A stretch of 21,008 nt of DNA from Desulfobacteraceae bacterium (GCA_021162325.1 JAGGYV010000114.1:1-21008), one strand, 5' to 3'; shown: positions 7,367 through 15,457, counted from the first letter of the stretch. The notes: generated by a model from the letters alone, not told the origin. Made by a program: numbers and translations.

Positions 7367-7380
7367 TGAATGATCAGTCA
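7367..7380. promoter_or_regulatory. TetR/FadR-like operator candidate TGAATGATCAGTCA
   Basis: TGAATG and CAGTCA are inverted half-sites matching at 5 of 6 positions around AT. The sequence resembles the TGAATGA-type half-sites of acyl-CoA-responsive TetR-family repressors (for example Bacillus FadR). Its location upstream of a CoA-metabolism gene is suggestive. No regulator gene is in the window. Confidence 0.28.
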
Positions 7381-7521
7381 GTCCCGAGTATATTTATTGT
7401 GTTACATATATATATCCGGTAAGGAATAATGGACGAGGGAAGTAGCGTTTTTTAATTAAAACACTGTTAGCAGGTAAGTTGATATTAATCTTTTGTGAGG
7501 TTCGTTTCCGGAGGATAGCAA

Positions 7522-9711
7522 ATGGAAGGTAAACGCCCGGTATTTTATCAGGATGTGGAAAGATGCGTGGATGACGTAATCAGTAAGGTGGGGAAAGAAA
7601 TTGTTTTTGGATTGCCTCTGGGGCTCGGAAAGGCGAATGAGTTTGCCAACGCATTATACCAAAGGGCCAAAAAAGACCCGTCAATTCAGCTTGTTATTTG
7701 TACCGCCCTGTCGCTTGAAAAACCTTCGGGGTCAAGTGACCTGGAACAAAAATTTTTGGGACCGTTTGTGGAAAGACTCTTTGATGGATATGTTGAGCTG
7801 GATTATATGAAGGATCTTCGAAAGAAAACGATACCCGAGAATATTGAAATCAGGGAATTTTATGCCAAAGCCGGCGCTTATATAAATGTTGATCATGCCC
7901 AGATGAATTATATCAGTTCCAATTATACGCATGCCTGGCGGGATTCCATTGATAACGGAGTGAATGTGGTGGCCCAGATCGTGTGCAAAAAAGAAATTGA
8001 CGGGGAAATCGTCTATAGCATGAGCTGTAATCCGGAAGTATCGTTGGATATTGTCCCGGCCCTGCGGGAACTGGAAGCACAGGGACGGAAAATAGCCATT
8101 ATTGCGCAGGTTAATCAGAATCTTCCCTTTATGTATGGGGATGCCGTGGTGAAAGAGGATGCGTTTGACGCCATTATCGATGCACCGAAATATACATCCC
8201 GCCTTTTTGGCGCACCGAAAATGTCGATCACCACGCCGGATTATATGATCGGACTTTACGCGAGTACATTAATTAAGGACGGCGGCACCCTACAGATCGG
8301 TATTGGATCACTGGGGGATGCGTTATGTTATGGCCTTCGGATGCGTCATACCCAAAACGCTGACTACAAAAAGTTTATGAACGATACGGGTATATTGGGT
8401 AAGTTCGAGAATGTGATTGAGCGGATCGGCGGGGTGGAAGCGTTTGATGAAGGGATTACCGGGTCAACCGAAATGCTGGTGGATGGATACCTCCATTTGC
8501 TGGAAAGCGGGGTTGTCAAGAGAAAGACGTATAACAATGTTCCCCTTCAGCGCCTGTTAAACGAAAAAAAGATTACAGATAAAGTGACGCCGAAAACCTT
8601 GGAATTTTTAATTGAAGCCGGGGCTGTCAGCCCGGTTTTAACAGCAAAAGACTTTGATTTTTTGACGGAGTTCGGCATATTTAAAGACGGGTTGACGTTT
8701 GAAAATAACGTCATCAAAATCGGTGAAAAAGAGATTTCAGCGGATTTAACAGATTCAAAGAACATGGATCAGGTCGTTGCCCAATGCCTTGGGTCAATGC
8801 TGAAAAATGATATTTTAATTCATGGGGGATTTTTCCTGGGACCGGAAGGGTTCTATAAAATGCTCAATGATATGAGCGAGGAAGCGCGCAAAAAGATTTT
8901 TATGACCAGCGTCCTGAATGTGAATCAGCTCTATGGCAATAATCCGTATTATAGTGAAGAGCTTAAGGTCCTTCAGCGACGCGAAGGTCGGTTTGTCAAT
9001 GCGTGCCTGATGGTAACTCTTTCCGGTGCCGTTGTGTCCGATGGGTTGGAAAACGGGCAGGTGGTCAGTGGTGTTGGCGGTCAGTATAATTTTGTGTCAC
9101 AGGCCCATGCGCTCCCGGATGGTCGCTCCATACTCATGTGCAAAGGGGTTCGCGGGGCCGGTAAGTCCGCTGCTTCGAATATTGTGTTTAATTACGGTCA
9201 TACGACAATACCCCGGCATTTAAGGGATTTTGTGATTACAGAATACGGGATTGCGGATTTACGGGGAAAAATGGATAAGGAGGTTATTGCGCAGCTGCTT
9301 AACATTACCGATTCCCGGTTTCAGGAGGAGTTACTGGAAGTAGCAAAGAAAGCACGAAAAATTCCATCAGATTATATTATTCCGGATCAGTTTAAAAATA
9401 ATACCCCCGAACGCCTGGAAGCTGAGATTGCGCTTTTTAAAGAAAAAGGCTTTTTTGAGCCATTTCCGTTTGGTACGGATTTTACCGATGAAGAATTGGT
9501 CATTGGAAAATCTCTGAAATGGCTGAAAGCCCAGATGACAGAAGGATTGAGCAAAGTGTCAAGCTTGGGTAAAGCGATTACCATCCGGACCGTTCCGGAA
9601 AAAGCCAAGCCTTATCTGGAAAGGCTTCAGCTGGATAATCCGGGATCGGCGAAAGAAAAAATGATGCAGAAACTGGTGATTTACGCATTGTCGTCAACCG
9701 GAAGTATATAA
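7522..9711 (+). CDS. Acetyl-CoA hydrolase/transferase family protein (class I CoA-transferase fold), 729 aa
   Basis: The family moves CoA between carboxylic acids or hydrolyses acyl-CoA through a glutamyl-CoA thioester. Matching features are FGLPLGLGKANEFANAL near the N-terminus, GGTLQIGIGSLGDALCYGL in the middle, and GSTEMLVDG (Glu317 is the candidate nucleophile). The C-terminal domain is clear, with VVSGVGGQYNFVSQA, a GAGKSAASN loop and FVITEYGIADLRGK. At 729 aa it is much longer than the roughly 430-510 aa Cat1/AarC enzymes. The extra length is a roughly 120-residue insert in the middle (around 340-450) and a tail of about 90 residues. ATG follows CGGAGG by 8 nt. The PckA-like gene starts 80 nt downstream, so they are likely co-transcribed. 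Substrate and direction (hydrolase or transferase) cannot be assigned. Confidence 0.85.
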   Translation: MEGKRPVFYQDVERCVDDVISKVGKEIVFGLPLGLGKANEFANALYQRAKKDPSIQLVICTALSLEKPSGSSDLEQKFLGPFVERLFDGYVELDYMKDLRKKTIPENIEIREFYAKAGAYINVDHAQMNYISSNYTHAWRDSIDNGVNVVAQIVCKKEIDGEIVYSMSCNPEVSLDIVPALRELEAQGRKIAIIAQVNQNLPFMYGDAVVKEDAFDAIIDAPKYTSRLFGAPKMSITTPDYMIGLYASTLIKDGGTLQIGIGSLGDALCYGLRMRHTQNADYKKFMNDTGILGKFENVIERIGGVEAFDEGITGSTEMLVDGYLHLLESGVVKRKTYNNVPLQRLLNEKKITDKVTPKTLEFLIEAGAVSPVLTAKDFDFLTEFGIFKDGLTFENNVIKIGEKEISADLTDSKNMDQVVAQCLGSMLKNDILIHGGFFLGPEGFYKMLNDMSEEARKKIFMTSVLNVNQLYGNNPYYSEELKVLQRREGRFVNACLMVTLSGAVVSDGLENGQVVSGVGGQYNFVSQAHALPDGRSILMCKGVRGAGKSAASNIVFNYGHTTIPRHLRDFVITEYGIADLRGKMDKEVIAQLLNITDSRFQEELLEVAKKARKIPSDYIIPDQFKNNTPERLEAEIALFKEKGFFEPFPFGTDFTDEELVIGKSLKWLKAQMTEGLSKVSSLGKAITIRTVPEKAKPYLERLQLDNPGSAKEKMMQKLVIYALSSTGSI

Positions 9712-9791
9712 CGCTTTTGATGAAGCCATCAAAGAGGATCGTCAAATGTGGGGCAGTGAGTTTTTAACCTATTGAAAATAAAGGAGTAGTC

Positions 9792-11429
9792 ATGGTTGAA
9801 GGTCTGGATCTTGAATATTTTGGGCGTAAGCATTTGAGACGTATTTATCGAAATCTGCCCACTTCCGTTTTGTATGAGGAGATCGTGAATAACCGTGAGG
9901 GCCAGATTGCTCATTTGGGGCCGGTTGTTGTTCGAACCGGTCATTATGCAGAGCTGCCGCCCGAAGATAAGTTTTTTGTCAAAGACCCGGACAGTGAAAA
10001 AAAGATTTTCTGGAGCGAGGAAAAAAATGAATTATCGGAAAATCATTTTAATACACTGTTTCATCGCATGCTGGCCTATGTGCATAATAAAGAAGCCTAT
10101 GTTCAGGATTGTCTGGTCGGCAGTGAAGAAGAATATCAAATGCCCATCCGAATCGTAACGGAAACTGCATGGCACAGCCTGTTTGTTCGAAGTATGTTTT
10201 TTCAGGTGGATGACCAGAAAAAACTTGAGGATTTTGCGCCTGAATTTACGATCATTCATATTCCCGGTTTTCATGCGATACCGGAACTCGACGGCACCCA
10301 TTCAACGTCATTTGTTATTATTAATTTAACCCAGAAGCTTGTTCTGGTGGGCGGTTCCAGTTATGCCGGGGAACTCCGGCAGGTGGTGTTTACCCTTGCC
10401 AGTTACCTGATGCCGGAATCTGTTTTTTGTATGCGCTGTTCGGCCAATGTGGGCAAAGATGGCGATGTGGCCATATTTTTAGGCCGGGAGGATACGGGTA
10501 AATCAACATTGGCAGTTGATCCTGATCGAAGTTTGATCGGTGACCATGCCCATGCCTGGAGTGAGAAAGGACTGTTTAATCTGGAATGGGGCGGCTATGC
10601 CAAGATTATGAATATTGAGAAAGAAAAACAGCCGTTCATCTATGAATGTACGCGAAAATTCGGTTCTATTATGGAAAATGTTTCCATTGATATGGATACC
10701 CGGCGGGTTAACTTAAAGGATAACAGCCTGACAGATAATACCCGGTGCATCTACCCCATATCCCATATTCCGCATGCCTATCGGGAAGGAGTGTTTGAGC
10801 ATCCCAAAAATTTGTTTTTGTTGACCTGTGATGCCTATGGTGTCCTCCCCCCCATTGCCCGGTTGACCCCTGAGCAGGCGGTATACGCATTTTTATCAGC
10901 GTATACGTCAAAATTTAATCAGGTGGAATCCGGTGAGTTTGAAGCCCAGGTTATGTTTAGTGTTGCTTTTGGTGATACCATGATCGCATTGCCGGCATAC
11001 GCATATGCCAAGCGGTTGATGGAAAATATTATTAAATATAATATTAACTGTTGGCTGGTGAATACCGGATGGAGCGGAGAGCCAAGTTTTAAGAGTGAAC
11101 GGATCAAACTTTCGCATACCCGGGCATTGGTTAAAGCGGCCATTTCCGGGGAATTTTCAAAAATGGAATTTGACGTCGACCCGGTATTTCAGTTTGAAAT
11201 TCCAAAGAAAAGCCCGGGCGACGTGGTCCCGGCAGATATTTTACATCCGCGGCAGTCAGCGGAAGATGCCGGTGAATATGAACTGCGGGCCATTCGTCTG
11301 GTCGCGGAGTTTATGAAGAATTTTGAGCAGTATGAGGACATTGTTCCGGAAGAAATGCGTGCCATGTTGTCACAAATTATTTCCATTGATGACAACCTGG
11401 ATCTGGAAGATTTTGGGTTGTCCATCTGA
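9792..11429 (+). CDS. PEP carboxykinase (ATP)-like protein with degenerate active site
   Basis: The 545-aa product aligns along its whole length with ATP-dependent PEP carboxykinase (PckA, about 540 aa), which converts oxaloacetate and ATP to PEP, CO2 and ADP. Shared motifs are CSANVGKDGDVAIFLG, NTRCIYPISHI, LTCDAYGVLPPIARLTPEQA and LVNTGWSG. By my alignment to the E. coli enzyme, all three Mn2+ ligands are changed: Lys213 is Gln197, His232 is Arg215 and Asp269 is His252. Lys212 is Arg196, and the substrate-binding Arg65 is Leu55 in RTGHYAELPPEDK. The P-loop keeps TGK (Lys237) but reads GREDTGKST instead of GLSGTGKTT. Asp251 and Arg318 are retained. So nucleotide binding may survive, but normal catalysis looks unlikely. 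ATG follows AAGGAG by 7 nt. It sits 80 nt behind the CoA-transferase homologue. The pckA symbol is withheld because function is doubtful. Confidence 0.85.
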   Translation: MVEGLDLEYFGRKHLRRIYRNLPTSVLYEEIVNNREGQIAHLGPVVVRTGHYAELPPEDKFFVKDPDSEKKIFWSEEKNELSENHFNTLFHRMLAYVHNKEAYVQDCLVGSEEEYQMPIRIVTETAWHSLFVRSMFFQVDDQKKLEDFAPEFTIIHIPGFHAIPELDGTHSTSFVIINLTQKLVLVGGSSYAGELRQVVFTLASYLMPESVFCMRCSANVGKDGDVAIFLGREDTGKSTLAVDPDRSLIGDHAHAWSEKGLFNLEWGGYAKIMNIEKEKQPFIYECTRKFGSIMENVSIDMDTRRVNLKDNSLTDNTRCIYPISHIPHAYREGVFEHPKNLFLLTCDAYGVLPPIARLTPEQAVYAFLSAYTSKFNQVESGEFEAQVMFSVAFGDTMIALPAYAYAKRLMENIIKYNINCWLVNTGWSGEPSFKSERIKLSHTRALVKAAISGEFSKMEFDVDPVFQFEIPKKSPGDVVPADILHPRQSAEDAGEYELRAIRLVAEFMKNFEQYEDIVPEEMRAMLSQIISIDDNLDLEDFGLSI

Positions 11430-11449
11430 TAACATATTGGCGCATAGGG

Positions 11450-11471
11450 GGATGAGGCCCCATCCTTTTTT
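11450..11471 (+). terminator. Possible intrinsic terminator after the PckA-like gene
   Basis: GGATG (11450-11454) pairs with CATCC (11461-11465) over a 6-nt loop and is followed by six T residues. The stem is short, so it is a weak candidate. The hairpin just downstream is better. Confidence 0.4.
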
Positions 11472-11494
11472 GATATATGGAATAGAATAAAAAT

Positions 11495-11540
11495 AGCGAG
11501 GTCCGTATTGAGTGCGGATCTCGCTGGTTTTATTTTTTTA
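11495..11540. terminator. Bidirectional terminator between convergent genes
   Basis: AGCGAGGTCCG (11495-11505) pairs with CGGATCTCGCT (11515-11525) with a single G-T wobble. A T-rich run follows on the plus strand (11528-11539) and an A-rich run precedes it (11487-11494), which is a T-run for minus-strand transcription. It serves the PckA-like gene (+) and lysA (-). Confidence 0.8.
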
Positions 11541-11553
11541 CAATCTTGTTTAT

Positions 11554-12816
11554 TTATTTGTTTAAAATGTTCTTTTCAAAAGTTAGCGTGGCAAAGTAAT
11601 CCGCCATCGTTTCTTCCCTCCTGATCAGTTCAACTGATCCGTTTTGTCGAAGCAGCAGTTCCTGAGGGCGCAGCTTTGCGTTATAGTTAAATCCCATGGC
11701 ATGACCATGGGCGCCGGTATCATGAATGATGAGGATGTCATCTGTTTCAATTTTCGGGAGTTCCCGTTCAACAGCGAATTTGTCAATGTTTTCACAAAGC
11801 GATCCCACAACATCAACTTTTTCAGTGGGGAATGTTGTCGGGTCTTTGCCAAGAACGTCGATATGATGATAGGCACCGTACATTCCCGGACGCATCAATG
11901 CAGACATGCATGCATCGACGCCAATATACTTACGGTAAATGTCTTTGCGGTTAATCGCCTTTGTGACTAATACACCATGGGGGCCCGTCATATAACGGCC
12001 GCTTTCCATAAACAGTTTAGGCGCATACCCGTTGGCGGACTGGTAGGCATCAAATAAGGCACTTATTTCTCTGCTCATTCGCGTCAGGTTTAAAGGGGGG
12101 TCTTCCGGCCGGTAGGGAATCCCGAGGCCGCCGCCAATATTAATGAATTCGAATCGGATATTCAGTTCACCGGACAGCCATTCGGTTAATTTCAGCAGCA
12201 TCCGGGTCGTTTCAACAATATAGGAATAATTGAGATCGTTGGACGCCAGCATGGTATGAAGCCCGAAGCGGGTGCTCCCGAGTTCGGTCATTTGCCGATA
12301 GGCTTCTATTATCTGATCATGACTGACGCCGTATTTAGCTTCAATCGGATTTCCGATGATATCATTTCCGCTTCGGCGAGGCCCTGGATTATAGCGAAAA
12401 CAGATGAGATCCGGGATGGCGGTGAGTTCGGGAATGAGTGAAATGTCATCAAGGTTTAAGATGCACCCGCCGTCAGAAAAGGCTACCTTGAAATCTTCAT
12501 CTGTGGTATTATTTGACGTGAAAATGATTTTTTCACCAAAGGCACCCTGTTGGCGGCTTAATACGAGCTCCGGAATGGAACTGCAGTCAAATCCAAATCC
12601 CATTTTTTGTATAATCGCCAGGATGCTTGGATTGGGAAGCGCTTTAACCGCATAGTATTCCATAAATCCGTCAATATTTGAGAACGCATTTTTCAAGCGA
12701 CGTCCGGTATCAAAAATACCGGCTTCGTCGTATATATGGAATGGGGTCCCAAAGTGTGCAACGATGTCCGCCAGAGCAGGCAGCAGTCTTTTTTTGAAGT
12801 CATCTGACATCGGCAT
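11554..12816 (-). CDS. lysA: Diaminopimelate decarboxylase-type PLP enzyme
   Basis: LysA decarboxylates meso-diaminopimelate to L-lysine, the last step of lysine synthesis. The 420-aa product is a fold-type III PLP enzyme. YYAVKALPNP carries the PLP lysine (Lys58), INIGGGLGIPY (226-235) binds the phosphate, and FMESGRYMTGPHG (269-281) contains the substrate-contact Arg. SLCENIDKFA (339-348) supplies the active-site Cys341 and acidic residues typical of DapDC rather than ornithine or arginine decarboxylase. HDTGAHGHAMGFNYN (365-379) ends with the conserved Tyr. The canonical LHxHIGSQ segment is replaced by GLHTMLASND (185-194), so it is a divergent subfamily. The MPM start is chosen because AAGGAG lies 8 nt upstream. 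It is convergent with the PckA-like gene and stands alone, with no dapF or dapA in the window. Confidence 0.88.
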   Translation of the reverse strand: MPMSDDFKKRLLPALADIVAHFGTPFHIYDEAGIFDTGRRLKNAFSNIDGFMEYYAVKALPNPSILAIIQKMGFGFDCSSIPELVLSRQQGAFGEKIIFTSNNTTDEDFKVAFSDGGCILNLDDISLIPELTAIPDLICFRYNPGPRRSGNDIIGNPIEAKYGVSHDQIIEAYRQMTELGSTRFGLHTMLASNDLNYSYIVETTRMLLKLTEWLSGELNIRFEFINIGGGLGIPYRPEDPPLNLTRMSREISALFDAYQSANGYAPKLFMESGRYMTGPHGVLVTKAINRKDIYRKYIGVDACMSALMRPGMYGAYHHIDVLGKDPTTFPTEKVDVVGSLCENIDKFAVERELPKIETDDILIIHDTGAHGHAMGFNYNAKLRPQELLLRQNGSVELIRREETMADYFATLTFEKNILNK

Positions 12817-13007
12817 AGGGGTATCTCCTTAATTATAATGGATGGAACATTTCTATTGTTGATTGGTTTTTTGTTTGGTCTGGAATTGAAAATTTCAAAG
12901 TAAGATAAACATTTTTGAGATTGTTTTCAAGACAATACAGGACCTGATGGCTTAAAACTTGACAAAAAACCATGGATATTGGATTTTAATACAATGTTAA
13001 CGTTGAC
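12817..13007. other. Divergent intergenic region between lysA and the HD-GYP gene
   Basis: AT-rich and noncoding. It carries the lysA ribosome-binding site (AAGGAG on the minus strand, 12825-12830). I found no convincing -35/-10 pair in either direction. The repeat copy at 13008-13156 fills most of the rest of the gap. Confidence 0.5.
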
Positions 13008-13156
13008 GGCTTCGTAAAAAGCCCAAATTCTGTGTTGCGCTGCATCCTTCGCTACTTCATGGTACGCTAAGTACAAATCATTACTCAGGATTTGCGCGCC
13101 TTGAATTTGAATTTTTATACTTTGCCGTCGAAATCTGACTTTTCTCGGGACTATCA
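13008..13156 (+). repeat. MITE-like palindromic repeat, copy 2
   Basis: It begins GGCTTCGTAAAAAGCC, contains GTTGCGCTGCATCCTTCG and CTCAGGATTTGCGCGCC, and ends in the inverted terminal sequence TCTGACTTTTCTCG. AACGTTG on the left and AACGTCG on the right flank it and could be a decayed target duplication. It ends about 50 bp before the start codon of the HD-GYP gene, and the open frame extends into it by chance. Confidence 0.8.
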
Positions 13157-13205
13157 ACGTCGTAGCTTTTGCCGTTTAAAAGAGCGGCCGCAGGACAGGT
13201 ATAAA

Positions 13206-14804
13206 ATGATTGAAGTGGAATCTTCCAAGACGATATTGTTTGTCGATGACGAGGAAACAATCCTCGACATCGCCAGCGAGCATTTTCAAAATCTGGGATA
13301 TCAAGTCCTTACGGCGAAAAACGGCCGGGAGGCGGTCGACACGGTTGAAAATGCGAATCATATCATTGACTGCTGTTTCACCGATATAAACATGCCCGAG
13401 ATGGACGGCCTTGAGCTTGCCGAATACCTGCGGAATTATGATAATACAATTCCTGTTGTGATTATGACCGGTTACCCTTCCCTGGATAACACCCTCCTGA
13501 CATTGAAAAACGGCGTGGTTGATTTTTTAGTAAAGCCTGTGAACCTGGAACAGATGACCCTCTGCCTTCAGCGTGTTTTGAGGGAACGCGAGTTATTTAT
13601 TAAAAATATTTTACTCAATAAAGAGCTGGAGAGTAAAAGACGGCTGGAGGAATTAAATCGCGAGCTGGTTCTAAAAGTCGAGGAGCTTCGGGTACTGAAC
13701 CGGATTATGACGGAGTTGATGTCTTTAAATACCGGTTCGGAAGTGTTATATCATATTGCGGAAATGGCGACGGTGATTACCCCGGCCAGTCACTCGGTTT
13801 TTTATGCGGTCAGTGAATCGTTTAACACGCCGTTTGAGCTTACACGCGCTGTCCGAAGCAGCCATGGAACTTTAGAAAATCAGTCCGTTGAAGATGAAAT
13901 GGAACCTGAAAGGAATTTTGATCTTTTTGATTCCGCTTTAAGTGATTTGATCAAGGAAATTGCTATTGATGAAATGCCTTTGTTAATTGCCGAGAATACA
14001 ACGCCTGACCTGTCGGATAAGATTCGGTCATTGATGGGAATCCCGCTAAAAATAAGAGAGAATGTGTTCGGTGTTTTAATAGCTGTGAGCACAAACGAGC
14101 ATCACTTGTTTACTGAAAAAGATTTGTATTACATGTCGTTCTTGATTCAACAGGCGGCGTATCTGGTTGAGAATCTGGCCCTGTATGAAAACATTTATGA
14201 GAATTTATTTTCGACCCTTTCGGCTCTGGTTAAAACGGTTGAAGCCAGAGACGTTTATACCAAGGAACATTCGAGCCGGGTAAAAGATACGGCAATTATT
14301 ATTGCCAAAGCGTATGGGTGTTCGAAAGAAGAGATTGATGTGCTTGATTTTGCCGGCCGTCTCCATGACATTGGAAAAATTGGTATTCGGGATGATATTC
14401 TTTTAAAATCCGGTCGGTTGACGGATGCCGAGTATGAAAAAATAAAGGAACACCCGCTGATCGGAGAAAGTATTATCGGGCAGTTGGGGCTCTGGGACCG
14501 GGAGAAAAAAATTGTCCGGCATCACCACGAATGGTATGATGGCACCGGATATCCAGATGGCCTCCAGGGGGATGGAATTCCGTTTCTTGCCAGGATTCTT
14601 TCTGTCGCGGATGCATATGACGCCATGGTGTCAGACCGGGCTTACAGAAAAGAAATGCCCAATAGCGAGGTCCTTGAAATAATCAAATCCGGCAAGGGAA
14701 TACAATTTGATCCCCGGATTGTGGATCTTTTTTTATCTTTGCAGTCTGCGGGTAAGTTCGAAAAAATTTACCCCCCATTGGAATTTTTTTCGTCACAGTG
14801 CTGA
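13206..14804 (+). CDS. Response regulator: receiver, GAF-like and HD-GYP (c-di-GMP phosphodiesterase) domains
   Basis: HD-GYP proteins hydrolyse cyclic di-GMP in the cytoplasm. The 532-aa product starts with a receiver domain (about 8-125): acidic pocket VDDEE, phospho-acceptor Asp60 in TDINMPEMDG, the Thr of MTGYPS, and Lys of VKPVN. A coiled-coil helix (about 140-180, KELESKRRLEELNREL) leads into a GAF-like region (about 190-335). The HD-GYP domain has HSSRVKD, LHDIGKIGI (His387-Asp388), HHHE (439-442), DGTGYPDG (Gly448-Tyr449-Pro450) and VADAYDAMVSDRAYR. All metal-binding motifs look intact, so it should be active. ATG 13206 is preferred over the upstream in-frame ATG 13092, because the extra 38 residues are encoded by the repeat. 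No partner kinase is adjacent. Control of the type IV pilus genes downstream is inferred from position. Confidence 0.9.
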   Translation: MIEVESSKTILFVDDEETILDIASEHFQNLGYQVLTAKNGREAVDTVENANHIIDCCFTDINMPEMDGLELAEYLRNYDNTIPVVIMTGYPSLDNTLLTLKNGVVDFLVKPVNLEQMTLCLQRVLRERELFIKNILLNKELESKRRLEELNRELVLKVEELRVLNRIMTELMSLNTGSEVLYHIAEMATVITPASHSVFYAVSESFNTPFELTRAVRSSHGTLENQSVEDEMEPERNFDLFDSALSDLIKEIAIDEMPLLIAENTTPDLSDKIRSLMGIPLKIRENVFGVLIAVSTNEHHLFTEKDLYYMSFLIQQAAYLVENLALYENIYENLFSTLSALVKTVEARDVYTKEHSSRVKDTAIIIAKAYGCSKEEIDVLDFAGRLHDIGKIGIRDDILLKSGRLTDAEYEKIKEHPLIGESIIGQLGLWDREKKIVRHHHEWYDGTGYPDGLQGDGIPFLARILSVADAYDAMVSDRAYRKEMPNSEVLEIIKSGKGIQFDPRIVDLFLSLQSAGKFEKIYPPLEFFSSQC

Positions 14805-15457
14805 CGTGGCAATTGATAAGAAACGAATGATCCCGTTTGATTCTGTGTGGCAATAAGATTATGGCACAAGATATAGTGGTTTTATCCGGTATTATATAAA
14901 AAATAGTGTTATTGAAAAATTTCTTTATAATTTCCTTGACATAACAATAATTTAACGTAAGAATCATACTCGTATGTGGACGATAGGCTCTGTTTTTCAA
15001 TTCGATTATCGCTTGATTTAGCTTATTTATTGGGCATTAATATTGACAAACTCGTAAAAAGTCGGATTCCGATGGCAAAGAAAAAAGTTCCACCAAATCT
15101 TAAAATTGGCGAGGCGCGCAAATCCTGAGTGATGATTCGTATTTAGCGTACTATGAAGACACGAAGGATGCAGCGCAACAAAGAATTTGGACTTTTTACG
15201 AAGCCATTAATATTTAAAAATGAAGGCTGTCTCTACTGTGGCTAGTTTAGGTAATTGCCTTGAAAGAAAAATCCCATCTTCTTAAACAAAAAAATCTTTT
15301 TATCTGTGACAAGATCACGTTCAATTGCAATCTAATTCCAAGTATTATCTTTTCAGTAGTTTATAATTTAGGAACAGTCTTTTCAGCATTAAACGATTTG
15401 GCTGGGAGGTTGTCCATCGGTTATCAATTTTTTTCAATTTATGGCGGATCGTAAATT
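14805..15457. other. 653-bp intergenic region between the HD-GYP gene and pilM
   Basis: It holds repeat copy 3 (15045-15204). TTGACA at 14936-14941 has only a poor -10 (AAGAAT, 14959-14964). After the repeat, 15215-15457 is AT-rich leader sequence. A 64-codon TTG-initiated frame there (15260-15454) shows no family features. I found no strong terminator after the HD-GYP gene and no complete sigma-54 promoter for the pil operon. Confidence 0.5.
15045..15204 (-). repeat. MITE-like palindromic repeat, copy 3 (intact, with 10-bp flanking direct repeat)
   Basis: This is the same element as copies 1, 2 and 4, in inverted orientation. The 160-bp unit starts GACAAACTCGTAAAAAGTC and ends GGACTTTTTACGAAGC, so its ends are inverted repeats around CTCGTAAAAAG / CTTTTTACGAAG. 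CATTAATATT occurs exactly at 15035-15044 and again at 15205-15214, a probable target-site duplication. The interior is itself a partial palindrome (GCGCGCAAATCCT facing AGGATGCAGCGC). It encodes nothing, so any mobility would need a transposase in trans. Confidence 0.88.

Larger units (their letters stand above)
7155..7521. other. 367-bp intergenic region upstream of the CoA-transferase/PckA-like unit
   Basis: No gene is visible here. The region holds a perfect 16-bp AT-rich palindrome (7256-7271), a TGAATGATCAGTCA near-palindrome (7367-7380), and an AT-rich stretch ending in the GGAGG ribosome-binding site of the next gene. A TTGACA (7213-7218) has no convincing -10 box at the right distance, so I do not call a promoter. 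Confidence 0.6.

Noticed and set aside
9712..9791. Small gene between the CoA-transferase homologue and the PckA-like gene
   Set aside because: The 80-nt gap has no frame of useful length apart from the ribosome-binding site of the next gene.
13092..13205. N-terminal extension of 38 residues on the HD-GYP protein
   Set aside because: It is encoded largely by repeat copy 2, has no receiver-domain homology, and ATG 13206 places VDDEE at the usual distance from the start.
14862..14867. TGGCAC as a sigma-54 -24 box upstream of the pil operon
   Set aside because: The -12 element (TTGCA) is missing at the required spacing, and the HD-GYP-pilM gap lies mostly downstream of it.
15260..15454. 64-codon open frame immediately before pilM
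   Set aside because: It has a TTG start, no family features and AT-rich composition. It is better explained as operon leader.
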